DNA of 64,000 nt. Origin: a virus. Positions 16,093 through 23,773 of the stretch are shown here, in pieces. Under the pieces are notes generated by a model. It did not search any database. It was not told the DNA's origin and saw only the letters and a list, made by a program, of their open reading frames with translations. The DNA lies in IMG/VR virus record IMGVR_UViG_3300025898_000005, positions 1-64,000 of that record; one strand, 5' to 3'. The position numbers and the translations under genes are program-made. Position 1 is the stretch's first letter. Each line of letters opens with the position of its first letter.

Positions 16093-16100
16093 TATATTTG
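16093..16100 (+). promoter_or_regulatory. -7 promoter element TATATTTG
   Basis: This is identical to the box at 15818-15825. It lies between a terminator and ATG 16140. Confidence 0.45.
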
Positions 16101-16139
16101 TTCAACAACCGGGAACGGGGCAGCCGAACATTTTATATT

Positions 16140-16391
16140 ATGGAAAATATTACGCCAATAACAGATTTTTATGAAGCCGCAACCATGATCGGCGATGAAT
16201 GTCTATTCGCATTAAACAGCCAGATGGCACCTTTGAAGTGCGTCATAACCGGCGTAGATTGCACGCGCGGCAATATTTTATTTACTATCAGCCTGAACCT
16301 TGACCCTAATGTCGGAGAGTTTCAGGAAGATGAAACATGGCTTTCCAGGGTAAGTCCTAAATTTCTTTTTAAGCCGGAGGTTAAGGGATAA
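16140..16391 (+). CDS. Small hypothetical protein
   Basis: An 83-aa protein. ATG 16140 is preferred to 16098, because the latter overlaps the promoter-like TATATTTG and encodes an unconvincing Arg-rich start. The sequence (LKCVITGVDCTRGNILFTISL and then the acidic GEFQEDETW) looks like a small beta-barrel. It has its own promoter-like box and terminator, so it is a single-gene unit. No family recognised. Confidence 0.5.
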   Translation: MENITPITDFYEAATMIGDECLFALNSQMAPLKCVITGVDCTRGNILFTISLNLDPNVGEFQEDETWLSRVSPKFLFKPEVKG

Positions 16392-16411
16392 TTTGCATGC
16401 GTTTAAAGTCG

Positions 16412-16441
16412 AACCCCGGAGTAGCAAGCCGGGGTTTTTTT
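16412..16441 (+). terminator. Rho-independent terminator
   Basis: AACCCCGG pairs with CCGGGGTT around an AGTAGCAAG loop and is followed by a T run. Confidence 0.75.
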
Positions 16442-16492
16442 GTATCTTGCCGTCACTAAAACATTCATTAACCCCATGTAATTATGTAACTC

Positions 16493-16735
16493 ATGAGCCT
16501 ACGGATAAAAGCGAAATTTCGCTGTAACTCCATAACGGACAATGGTTATAATAAGAGCGCCAACCTGACGGCGGTCTATGGAAAAGACGGCGAAAATGCC
16601 GATTACTCCAAAGCAACCCCGACCGGTTCCTTGACGATCGCCATCGACAAGGATACCAAGGCCTCTGACTTTTTTGTGCCGCAAAAGGAATACTACCTGT
16701 ATTTTGAGGAAGTTCCTGCTGAAGCGGCCCCATAG
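16493..16735 (+). CDS. Small conserved phage protein, unknown
   Basis: An 80-aa protein. The pattern VYGKDGENADYSKATPTGSLTI followed by FFVPQKEYYLYFEEV is one I recognise from short Bacteroidota phage proteins of unknown role found near capsid or tail genes. It has a predicted beta-sandwich-like fold. It is flanked on both sides by terminators and faces the leftward regulator operon. Confidence 0.55.
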   Translation: MSLRIKAKFRCNSITDNGYNKSANLTAVYGKDGENADYSKATPTGSLTIAIDKDTKASDFFVPQKEYYLYFEEVPAEAAP

Positions 16736-16758
16736 ACCATTAAGCCGAACCGAAAAAG

Positions 16759-16787
16759 AAAAGCCCCACAGCAATGCGGGGCTTTTT
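16759..16787. terminator. Bidirectional terminator between convergent genes
   Basis: AAGCCCC pairs with GGGGCTT, with A run on the left and T run on the right. It lies between the rightward gene ending at 16735 and the leftward gene ending at 16807. Confidence 0.75.
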
Positions 16788-16806
16788 ACGTGAGTAGGGC
16801 CTTATC

Positions 16807-17130
16807 TCATATATGCAGTTGGATGGGGTTTTTCAGAAAGGCAAAGTATTCTTTGTCAAAGGTCTTTTGATTCTCTTCGCTGAACTGGATCCGCTGGCCC
16901 CCGCCTTCCACATTCAGGATGATGACATTGTTTAAGTCATCCCGGTCCGCCAGCCGCTCCACCAATTCCTTATAATAATTCTGAAATAATTTTATCCGAA
17001 CGTCATTGGCCTTATAGAAGGCATCAATCTTCGTGCGGTTGAATATTCCCCAGGTTATTGAATTGCGGCCCTGAGCTTCCATATCGGCCAGGATCAGCAT
17101 CAATTCATGGTACGTAGTCGATTTTGTCAT
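16807..17130 (-). CDS. Hypothetical partner of HTH regulator
   Basis: A 107-aa leftward protein, second gene after the HTH regulator and overlapping it by 4 nt. It is mostly helical and charged (YKANDVRIKLFQNYYKELVERL) with a short beta segment NNVIILNVEGG. No signal peptide or catalytic motif is seen. The two-gene unit, on the strand opposite to the structural genes, resembles a repressor plus accessory, or an antitoxin-toxin pair. No toxin fold is evident. Confidence 0.5.
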   Translation of the reverse strand: MTKSTTYHELMLILADMEAQGRNSITWGIFNRTKIDAFYKANDVRIKLFQNYYKELVERLADRDDLNNVIILNVEGGGQRIQFSEENQKTFDKEYFAFLKNPIQLHI

Positions 17131-17342
17131 AACACAGTTAATTGATTAAGAGCGGTTTCGTAAATAATTTGGCTGTCAATATCCCAGGCACCTTCCCTTC
17201 CATTTTCCATCCTCCGGATAGTTCGGACATTTAGCCCCGACCTTTCGGCCAGCGCCGCCTGGCTGATGTTCAGTTCCTTCCGGGCAGTACGCAATCTATC
17301 GGATATCCGCTTTCTTCCTTCTTCTAATTCGGTTGGGCTCAT
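17127..17342 (-). CDS. XRE-family HTH regulator
   Basis: A 71-aa leftward protein. RLRTARKELNISQAALAERSGLNVRTIRRMENG is a textbook helix-turn-helix of the XRE/Cro type covering most of the protein, with a short helical tail. It is the only clear transcription factor on the minus strand. An inverted repeat at 17367-17382, between it and the capsid gene, is a candidate operator, so it may repress itself and the rightward transcript. It could be a lysis-lysogeny repressor or a structural-gene timer. Confidence 0.75.
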   Translation of the reverse strand: MSPTELEEGRKRISDRLRTARKELNISQAALAERSGLNVRTIRRMENGREGAWDIDSQIIYETALNQLTVL

Positions 17343-17366
17343 GCTGTTAATAGGTTACTCTAAGAT

Positions 17367-17382
17367 AGGCAACTTATTGCCT
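17367..17382. promoter_or_regulatory. Candidate operator, inverted repeat
   Basis: AGGCAA-CTTA-TTGCCT is a perfect dyad in the 80-nt divergent gap between the HTH regulator and the capsid polyprotein gene. Its size suits an XRE dimer. Confidence 0.4.
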
Positions 17383-17422
17383 GTCAGCCAAAATAAAATT
17401 TAAACACTTTACTTTTAGTCCC

Positions 17423-20098
17423 ATGGAAGGTAAAAGAATCGTTTTCACCACGGCCACGCCGAACGATCAGGGTGGAGTGATCCCGAACGATTCCCTAAAT
17501 TTTGCCCGTTTTAGTCTTAACCCTGTAGTTCTTTGTCAGCATGATTGGAATGCCCCCCCGCTGGGAATAATGACCGACATCAAAAAGGATAAGGCTGGTA
17601 ACTGGACCGGTATCCCGGTCTTCCACGGGATCACCAAAGAAAGCCAGGAATATAAGGCCATGTATGAAGGTGGCTGGATCCGGGCCTGCAGCATTGGTGG
17701 TGAAGCCGAATGGAAAACAAACACCGCCGGCCAGACGGTGCTGGATGCCCAGGGAAACAAAGTGTGTGAGAAGTTCAACTTATATGAAATTTCCATTGTC
17801 ACACTTCCTTCCAATCATGAAGCGGTTACCACGGATGCCCAACTGGCCGCTAAGATTTACGAGAAGACCGAACTGCAAAGTATTGCAAATCAAATTGTCT
17901 CACTTTCTTCACAATATAAAATTTCTGCAATGAAATTGTCCCCCTGGCAGGTAAAGCTGAAAGCCCTACAGACAGCCCTGGCGGCTGCAAAGGCCGAAGC
18001 CACTCCCAACGCCGAAACCATCGCCGTATTAACCACTGCCGTAGAAGAGGCGGAAGCCCTTGTCGCTGGCGAAACGGCCCGACTGGCTGCTGCTGGCGGA
18101 GGTGGTAACCAATCCCCTGCTGATCCCAGCAATTCCCAGCTTCCCGGAGTGATCCAGGAAATTGTGAAGAACAATACATCCCTGATGGCAACTGTCCTTC
18201 AGTTCTTCATGGGAGGCAAAAAGGCTGACGGCACCAAACTGGAAGCCCCCGCACAAACCGGTCAACCATCTTCATCCATAAAGGATCCCACACAACCCCA
18301 ACCCGGCCCAACCGGACTGGAAGCTGCCCGCGCTGCTGCAAAAAGTAAGGCTGAAAAAGCCACTGAGGCTGCACAAGCCGCCGTTGCCGCCGCCGCTTCC
18401 GCGAAGGAAAAAGCCGAAAAGGAAGGCGCTTCGAAAGAAGACCAGGATGCATATGCATCTGCGTACGCTGCTGCTGAAAAAGCATGCAATGACGCATTGG
18501 AGGCTGAAACTGCCTACAAATCCTGTATGGAAACGGACGACACTGACGAGATGAAGACAAAGAACGCTGCCAATCTGGAAGCGGCCAAGGTTCTGCTGGC
18601 TGCCGGCGGGTATAAGGTTACCCCTCCTGAAAAAGGAACCGATCAGACCACCATCGCGCTGAAAACGCCCGAACAACTGAAGGCCGCCAATCTCAAACTG
18701 GCCCCACAACCCGAATTAAAAATCGTTATGAACAAACACAAAGGCGTTTCCTTCACGGAACTGACTTCCGCGAAGAATGAAGAAGGCCAGCGTATCCTGG
18801 GCAGGGTCATGACAAATGATGATGGGAAAGAAATTTCCGATTACGCGGTCATCCTGCAATCCATCATGGAAGATGGGCGCCTTTCTGCAGTGGTCGAAAA
18901 GACCCGGATCATTGCCAACATCAACCAGGGCGAATATGATTCCGCCCGCTCCCGCTCCGTGAATAAGAGTCGCGGCGGCATGACACTGCATTCCCTTTTA
19001 AACCAGTTGCAGTCCGGGCACGTTGAAGCCCTGGGCCGCGACAATACCGTCAGGACCATCACTTCCCTGGGCTCGAAAGGCCGGGAAATGTTGAAACTGA
19101 ATTCCACCGACAACGCGCTGGCCGCTCCCGCGCTGACAACCATCGAATGGCTGTCCCTTGCAATCTTTACCCTGTTCCCGACCACATCGTGGAAGTCGAA
19201 AATCCCAATGTTTGGCGCTGAAATGACCAGTGGAAACACCGGTCTGATCTGGGCAAACGTTGCGGCTGATCCCACCATCACCTTCGGTACTCAACCGGTC
19301 AGCCCGGCCGATTACCAGGTAGATGATACCGCTGTATCGCTCACCCTGATCCCTAGCTGGTTACAACCTATGCTCTGGACCCCGTTGACGCTGCATCAGT
19401 TACGGTATGATAAAATGGCCGTACAATGGGCCCAGGCGTTCGCTAAGTGGGGTGCAGCTTATGATGACAAACTGATCTTTACGCTGGCTTCCACGGTACC
19501 GGCCGGTTCGATCATCCAGACTATCGGACAAAAATCCGGTACACCTCCGAATGGTTCCTTTACCCTTACCGGTGCGAATGATCCGAATGCCTTCTTCTAC
19601 AATCCGACCCTGCTGACGGCGCTGGCTACTCCTGCGTACAATGACATCACCCGGATTGAACAGATTTACAACAAACAAAATTTCCAACTGGAAAATGAAG
19701 AACCTGTGCTGGTCATTGATCCCACCCAGGAAGCCTTCATTTCTCTGGACCCCGATACGAAGAGCCTGCTGACCCGCTGGATTGAATCCAACAAGGCCGA
19801 TCTGCTGCGTATCAAACATACGGTCTTAAATCAACGTAGCCGGGTAGCCATTTACGATCCGGCCACTGGACAGGTGAAAGATCCTTCCGGTATCATCCCG
19901 GCGACCGCCGTTTCTGCTGGCATCGGCTTCATCCCCAACCAGGTCGGTATCGGCCTGGGTATGCTGGATGTGTTCATGATCCAGGACCCGACCGCCTACG
20001 GTTACCGGATGTCGGCCGACATGCGTCAGGGTATTGTCCCCCTCCGTGCGAATTTCAACGGTACCACGCTGTACACTTACGGTACCCCGAACGTATAA
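17423..20098 (+). CDS. Prohead protease-scaffold-major capsid fusion
   Basis: An 891-aa single frame. Residues 1-150 resemble an HK97-type prohead protease: the catalytic pair is probably His40 in LCQHDW and Ser90 in RACSIGGE, and NLYEISIVTLPSN matches the conserved strand that follows. Residues about 170-430 are Ala/Glu/Lys-rich and low in complexity, like a scaffold (delta) domain. From about 440 to the end is an HK97-fold capsid protein (for example SWKSKIPMFG, then a C-terminal GIVPLRANFNGTTLYTYG). The protein should assemble and then cut itself, releasing capsid. This replaces three separate genes. Confidence 0.8.
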   Translation: MEGKRIVFTTATPNDQGGVIPNDSLNFARFSLNPVVLCQHDWNAPPLGIMTDIKKDKAGNWTGIPVFHGITKESQEYKAMYEGGWIRACSIGGEAEWKTNTAGQTVLDAQGNKVCEKFNLYEISIVTLPSNHEAVTTDAQLAAKIYEKTELQSIANQIVSLSSQYKISAMKLSPWQVKLKALQTALAAAKAEATPNAETIAVLTTAVEEAEALVAGETARLAAAGGGGNQSPADPSNSQLPGVIQEIVKNNTSLMATVLQFFMGGKKADGTKLEAPAQTGQPSSSIKDPTQPQPGPTGLEAARAAAKSKAEKATEAAQAAVAAAASAKEKAEKEGASKEDQDAYASAYAAAEKACNDALEAETAYKSCMETDDTDEMKTKNAANLEAAKVLLAAGGYKVTPPEKGTDQTTIALKTPEQLKAANLKLAPQPELKIVMNKHKGVSFTELTSAKNEEGQRILGRVMTNDDGKEISDYAVILQSIMEDGRLSAVVEKTRIIANINQGEYDSARSRSVNKSRGGMTLHSLLNQLQSGHVEALGRDNTVRTITSLGSKGREMLKLNSTDNALAAPALTTIEWLSLAIFTLFPTTSWKSKIPMFGAEMTSGNTGLIWANVAADPTITFGTQPVSPADYQVDDTAVSLTLIPSWLQPMLWTPLTLHQLRYDKMAVQWAQAFAKWGAAYDDKLIFTLASTVPAGSIIQTIGQKSGTPPNGSFTLTGANDPNAFFYNPTLLTALATPAYNDITRIEQIYNKQNFQLENEEPVLVIDPTQEAFISLDPDTKSLLTRWIESNKADLLRIKHTVLNQRSRVAIYDPATGQVKDPSGIIPATAVSAGIGFIPNQVGIGLGMLDVFMIQDPTAYGYRMSADMRQGIVPLRANFNGTTLYTYGTPNV

Positions 20099-20157
20099 TT
20101 TTAACCCCGGATGGGCTGCTGACCAAACTTAGGCGGTCCATCCTCAATACTTTTCAG

Positions 20158-20661
20158 ATGAAAAAGTTTCTCGTTCTCTCTTTTTTGGTGATCGGCTTCA
20201 TTGCCAGCACTTTCGCCCAGACCCGGGTGGTAAATACCGGCGTATTGACCCAGGGACAGTTCCTGGATTTCGGTGGCACCTACCCCAATGGCGGAACCCT
20301 GAATCCTTCGGATTCCCTGCAGGTATCGGATTCCATCGCGTATTTTATCCCGGTGCAGCATACGAATAATTTATCACCATACCTTACCTGGTATTGGAAT
20401 AAGATCGGCGCTGGCACGGCGACCATTACGTTGACCTTTTTGCAGTCCAATGATAACGTCAACTGGTTCGCGGTACCGAAGGGCGCCGCTCAATCTGCCT
20501 ATTCCAAATCCTACACATTGTCCGCAAATACGTGGAGCAACGTATCTTTTAAACAGGATACGGCTATTTTTGAGGGGCGATATCTGAAGGTCTACTTCAT
20601 TACCTCTTCCACCGCCAGCGTAAAAGGCAAACTTTTCAACCGGCTCAAAACCTCCTTTTAA
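20158..20661 (+). CDS. Secreted beta-rich protein after capsid gene
   Basis: A 167-aa protein with a Sec signal peptide MKKFLVLSFLVIGFIASTFA, probably cleaved after FAQ. The mature part is strand-rich (ATITLTFLQSNDNVNWFAV, FEGRYLKVYFITSS), of jelly-roll or Ig-like type. Its place directly after the capsid gene would suit a head decoration protein, but cytoplasmic head assembly and an export signal do not fit together. It could instead be exported to the envelope. No family recognised. Confidence 0.6.
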   Translation: MKKFLVLSFLVIGFIASTFAQTRVVNTGVLTQGQFLDFGGTYPNGGTLNPSDSLQVSDSIAYFIPVQHTNNLSPYLTWYWNKIGAGTATITLTFLQSNDNVNWFAVPKGAAQSAYSKSYTLSANTWSNVSFKQDTAIFEGRYLKVYFITSSTASVKGKLFNRLKTSF

Positions 20662-20696
20662 TAACCCGGGCCGGGATAGGCCATAAAACTGCGTAT

Positions 20697-21296
20697 ATGA
20701 TTTTCAAGACCCATGCGTACAACATTCCCCAGATAGCCGCTGCCCTGAGAAAGCACGATGCTGTCTGGTTCCACGGAGATGGTAATATGTATCCTACGGA
20801 CAAGGAATCCCTGAACCACCGGAATTTCGTCAATCCCAAACAGGAAGAGGCGACTTACCGGTATAAGTTTACCAGTGCCAGACAGTTGCCGCCATTCATA
20901 AATGGCAGCACAATGGAAGAAACGGAGCGATTGAACGCGGATTCGGTGGATAAACTGAATGAAATGCTGATGTCTTCCAGGAACACAGAAATACGGGATG
21001 AACGTAAATCGGTACAAACGTCCAATATTCTCAGCATGGATATGCATGAGGATCTGCAACCGAAGGGGAAGGCGGCGCAACCTGAAGAGGTAAAGGAGAA
21101 AGGCCCCGCCCCCTTACAGATTGATCCCAATGCCCTGCTGGCTGAAAAGATGAAGGCTTTGGACGATAAGATGGCCCTTTTGGAAAGCAGGAGCAAAGAA
21201 CTGGAAAAAAGATCGGCGGAAATCGATAAGAAGGCCGCTGAATTGAATAAAAAGGCCGGAAAGGGTACTGCAGCTGGTGAAGACTCGCAGGCATAA
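20697..21296 (+). CDS. Coiled-coil protein between capsid and sheath
   Basis: A 199-aa protein. The N-terminal half has HDAVWFHGDGNMYP and then charged helices. Residues about 147-190 are a regular Lys/Glu/Ala coiled coil (KALDDKMALLESRSKELEKR). It may be a head-tail connector or scaffold remnant by position. No known family. Confidence 0.5.
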   Translation: MIFKTHAYNIPQIAAALRKHDAVWFHGDGNMYPTDKESLNHRNFVNPKQEEATYRYKFTSARQLPPFINGSTMEETERLNADSVDKLNEMLMSSRNTEIRDERKSVQTSNILSMDMHEDLQPKGKAAQPEEVKEKGPAPLQIDPNALLAEKMKALDDKMALLESRSKELEKRSAEIDKKAAELNKKAGKGTAAGEDSQA

Positions 21297-21321
21297 CCCT
21301 GGATAGGCACAAAACTTTTAC

Positions 21322-22710
21322 ATGGATCACCCTATTTCCATATCGATCATCAATAATTCAGTCGGGATTCCCCAAAGTTCCGATGGGATCATGATGATCT
21401 TTGCCCAGGCAGTTGCGGTCACTTCCACCTTTTCCCTCAATACGCCCTACCTGATTACAGGTCTGACGGATTTGACGGCGTTGGGGATCACGGCGGCTTA
21501 TGATGCTACCAATGGCACAGCGGTATATCAACAGGTCAGTGATTTCTATCTGACCGGCGGCGATGGAACGCTGCTATGGCTGGTAGGGGTGCCAACAAAT
21601 ACGGCCTATGCCACCTATGTAGCGGCCACGCTATTTGATACCCTTGTCCGGTTCACGGCCCAGGCCGATCCCAACAACCGGGTGAAAATGCTGGGGCTTA
21701 CCTACGCGCCGCCGACCACCCTGATGACGGCCACGGACTTCCCGGCAGATGTGCCGGCGGCAGTCACCGCCCTGCAGACGAAGCAAATCGCTTTATTCCA
21801 GTTGGGGTATCAATTCAGTGCCATCGTGGACGGCTATAATATGTCCTCTACGGTAACACCTTCCACCATCGGCACCCAGGCCACCAATTCGGCCTATGCA
21901 ATATCGCTTTGTATTACCGGATCCCGGCCAAATGGAACATCCGGCGTGGGGCTGGCCTTGGGCCGCTTCGCACGGATCAGTATCGGCCATGGTTTGGGGG
22001 CAGTAAATGATGGCGCCGTTCCTATCAGTGCGGCCTACCTGACCAACAGCGTGCAAACGACGACCGCTTCCACCCTGGTGGTAGGGCATATTTATACAGT
22101 GCTGGGCGGGACGGTGACTTACAATGCTGTCACCTATCCACTGGGGGCACAATTCACTGCAGTAACCGGCCATACCACCTATACTACCGCCGATACCGGC
22201 TTTCTGGTGGACAATATCACGCCCATCGGAAATATCAATGGCACGACCCTTACCGGTCTTTCGCCGGCCGATATTACCAGCCTTGGCCAAAAGCAGTTCA
22301 TGTTCCTGCGGACCTGGTTCGGGCAGGCCGGATATTTCTGGAATGATGCAGCCACCTGCAATCCCAGCACCAAGGCCTTATCTTCCCAGGAATACAACCG
22401 AGTGGCCAACCATCTGGCGGCTGCCGCGCTGGCCTTCTTTACGGTACAGATGGGTGCTAACCTGCCTATCGATACGGCCACTGGGTCGGTCGCCCAGGGC
22501 TGGCTGTCCACCATCACCCAGCAGTTTACCGAACAGTTCATCGATCCGATATCGGAAAATACCGGTACGGGCGATATCTCCGGAGCTACGTTGACGGTGA
22601 CCGGCGCCAACTTCCTGGCCACAAAGACGCTCGTTTTCTCATTAAAGATAGTGCCCACTGTTATCCTGGGCGGGGTAACCGGCACCATTCAATTCACCGC
22701 AACACTGTAA
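21322..22710 (+). CDS. Contractile tail sheath protein
   Basis: A 462-aa protein. The N-terminus MDHPISISIINNSVG, GDGTLLWLVGVP, the central GRFARISIGHGLG and the C-terminal IDPISENTGTGDISGATLTVTG match Bacteroidota tail-sheath proteins (DUF2586-like). A segment at about 240-300 (LVVGHIYTVLGGTVTYNAVT and following) looks like a small beta domain inserted in the sheath. The protein polymerises around the tube and contracts on infection. The tube and chaperone genes follow directly. Confidence 0.8.
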   Translation: MDHPISISIINNSVGIPQSSDGIMMIFAQAVAVTSTFSLNTPYLITGLTDLTALGITAAYDATNGTAVYQQVSDFYLTGGDGTLLWLVGVPTNTAYATYVAATLFDTLVRFTAQADPNNRVKMLGLTYAPPTTLMTATDFPADVPAAVTALQTKQIALFQLGYQFSAIVDGYNMSSTVTPSTIGTQATNSAYAISLCITGSRPNGTSGVGLALGRFARISIGHGLGAVNDGAVPISAAYLTNSVQTTTASTLVVGHIYTVLGGTVTYNAVTYPLGAQFTAVTGHTTYTTADTGFLVDNITPIGNINGTTLTGLSPADITSLGQKQFMFLRTWFGQAGYFWNDAATCNPSTKALSSQEYNRVANHLAAAALAFFTVQMGANLPIDTATGSVAQGWLSTITQQFTEQFIDPISENTGTGDISGATLTVTGANFLATKTLVFSLKIVPTVILGGVTGTIQFTATL

Positions 22711-22713
22711 GCC

Positions 22714-23130
22714 ATGCCAGATTATAATCAACTCATATTAACCGGCGCCGATTACAAGTTCACCCTGGCGATCAATGGGGGCGGTGTCTATCCGCTGCGG
22801 ACGGTGGACAGCGTGAGCATGGATATTAAAGCGGAAGAAGAACTGATCTATGCCACCGGTGAACAAGATCCCATCGGCAATAAGCAGAATGCTAATTCCT
22901 ATGGGGGAAAGATCACGATGCAGGCCGGGGAATTGAATCCTATCCTGCTGATCGAAGGTCTTAAAAAAGCCATCGATATAAAAGGCGCCACCTTTGCCGC
23001 CACCGCTATCCGTGGCGGCCTGAACTGGATTTTTAAAGGCGTAAATATTAACTCTCAAACGACATCCGTTAAGAGAAAGGATAAAGAAACGTTGTCCGAT
23101 ATGAATTTCACATCCATCGGATTGGTGTAA
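22714..23130 (+). CDS. Tail tube protein
   Basis: A 138-aa protein starting 4 nt after the sheath gene. The beta-rich pattern VDSVSMDIKAEEELIYATGEQDPIG, then SYGGKITMQ, and its size agree with the tail tube of contractile phages. Hexameric rings stack to form the DNA channel. Position between sheath and tail chaperones supports this. Confidence 0.75.
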   Translation: MPDYNQLILTGADYKFTLAINGGGVYPLRTVDSVSMDIKAEEELIYATGEQDPIGNKQNANSYGGKITMQAGELNPILLIEGLKKAIDIKGATFAATAIRGGLNWIFKGVNINSQTTSVKRKDKETLSDMNFTSIGLV

Positions 23131-23151
23131 ACTGCTAAACTGTAAGTCTAT

Positions 23152-23577
23152 ATGAGCGATCAACAAACATTTTCCAGGGAAGTGACCTATTTAACTGCGG
23201 GATTTGATGGAACAAATCATGTGGTCACCCCCGTCACCAAAATAGTCACCTTTAAAGAATTGGATTCCAGAGATCAGGATCAGCATAAACTGCATTTCAA
23301 GATCATGTCCTTGTATACCAGCCAGCCGGATCAGGAAGATGGCGAACCTGTCATTAAAGATGGTAAACGCCATGTGGATGTGGATACCGATAAGATATAC
23401 GAACTGACCGTGGCGGCTATCAGGAAATTGGTGATCACCGATGATACTGAATTTACCAAGATCGATAAACAGGAGTTTCTGGCGGATTCAAAGGCCCTGC
23501 TGCCCTTCGGCATGTGGTTCCTGACGGAAAAGGCGTTCCCTTTTTTTCACGACACGACGCCGAACTCGAAGACTTAA
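23152..23577 (+). CDS. Tail assembly chaperone, upstream frame
   Basis: A 141-aa protein between tube and tape measure, the usual site of the G/GT chaperone pair. The N-terminus is beta-rich; helices follow (DTDKIYELTVAAIRKLVI). Near its 3' end the codons TTC-CCT-TTT-TTT-CAC contain a slippery T7. A -1 shift there continues into the frame ending at 23771, giving a product of about 206 aa. Such a chaperone binds the tape measure during tail assembly. Confidence 0.72.
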   Translation: MSDQQTFSREVTYLTAGFDGTNHVVTPVTKIVTFKELDSRDQDQHKLHFKIMSLYTSQPDQEDGEPVIKDGKRHVDVDTDKIYELTVAAIRKLVITDDTEFTKIDKQEFLADSKALLPFGMWFLTEKAFPFFHDTTPNSKT

Positions 23578-23771
23578 AAGAACAGCCCGTGGAGGCTTTA
23601 AATCGGCTTATCGCCCGGGACAATGTTTTTTATAAAAAAGCATTATTCCGGGCTTTTTTTGGCATGGGTAAAAAGGAATTGGACCGGCTGACAATGCGGC
23701 AATACATTGATTATAATATTGTTCTCCGGGATGTGCTGAATTTATGGCATGCCCCGTTTCAAAAAGACTGA
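23514..23771 (+). CDS. Tail assembly chaperone, -1 frameshift extension
   Basis: An 85-codon frame overlapping the upstream chaperone in the -1 frame. It is most likely expressed only as the C-terminal part of a fusion made at 23541-23547. After the shift it reads SRHDAELEDLKEQPVEALNRL and ends in a helical NIVLRDVLNLWHAPF. It would correspond to the T part of the lambda gpGT product. The internal ATG at 23514 lies before the slip site and is probably not used. Confidence 0.65.
   Translation: MVPDGKGVPFFSRHDAELEDLKEQPVEALNRLIARDNVFYKKALFRAFFGMGKKELDRLTMRQYIDYNIVLRDVLNLWHAPFQKD
23541..23547 (+). promoter_or_regulatory. -1 frameshift site T TTT TTT
   Basis: Seven T sit in the correct phase (T|TTT|TTT in the zero frame) just before the zero-frame stop. 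They lead into the overlapping chaperone frame. Confidence 0.65.
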
Positions 23772-23773
23772 TC

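Noticed and set aside
15968-16174. Short ORF of 68 codons across a terminator and promoter box
   Set aside because: It runs through a hairpin plus T run and a TATATTTG box, and its product has no sensible pattern.
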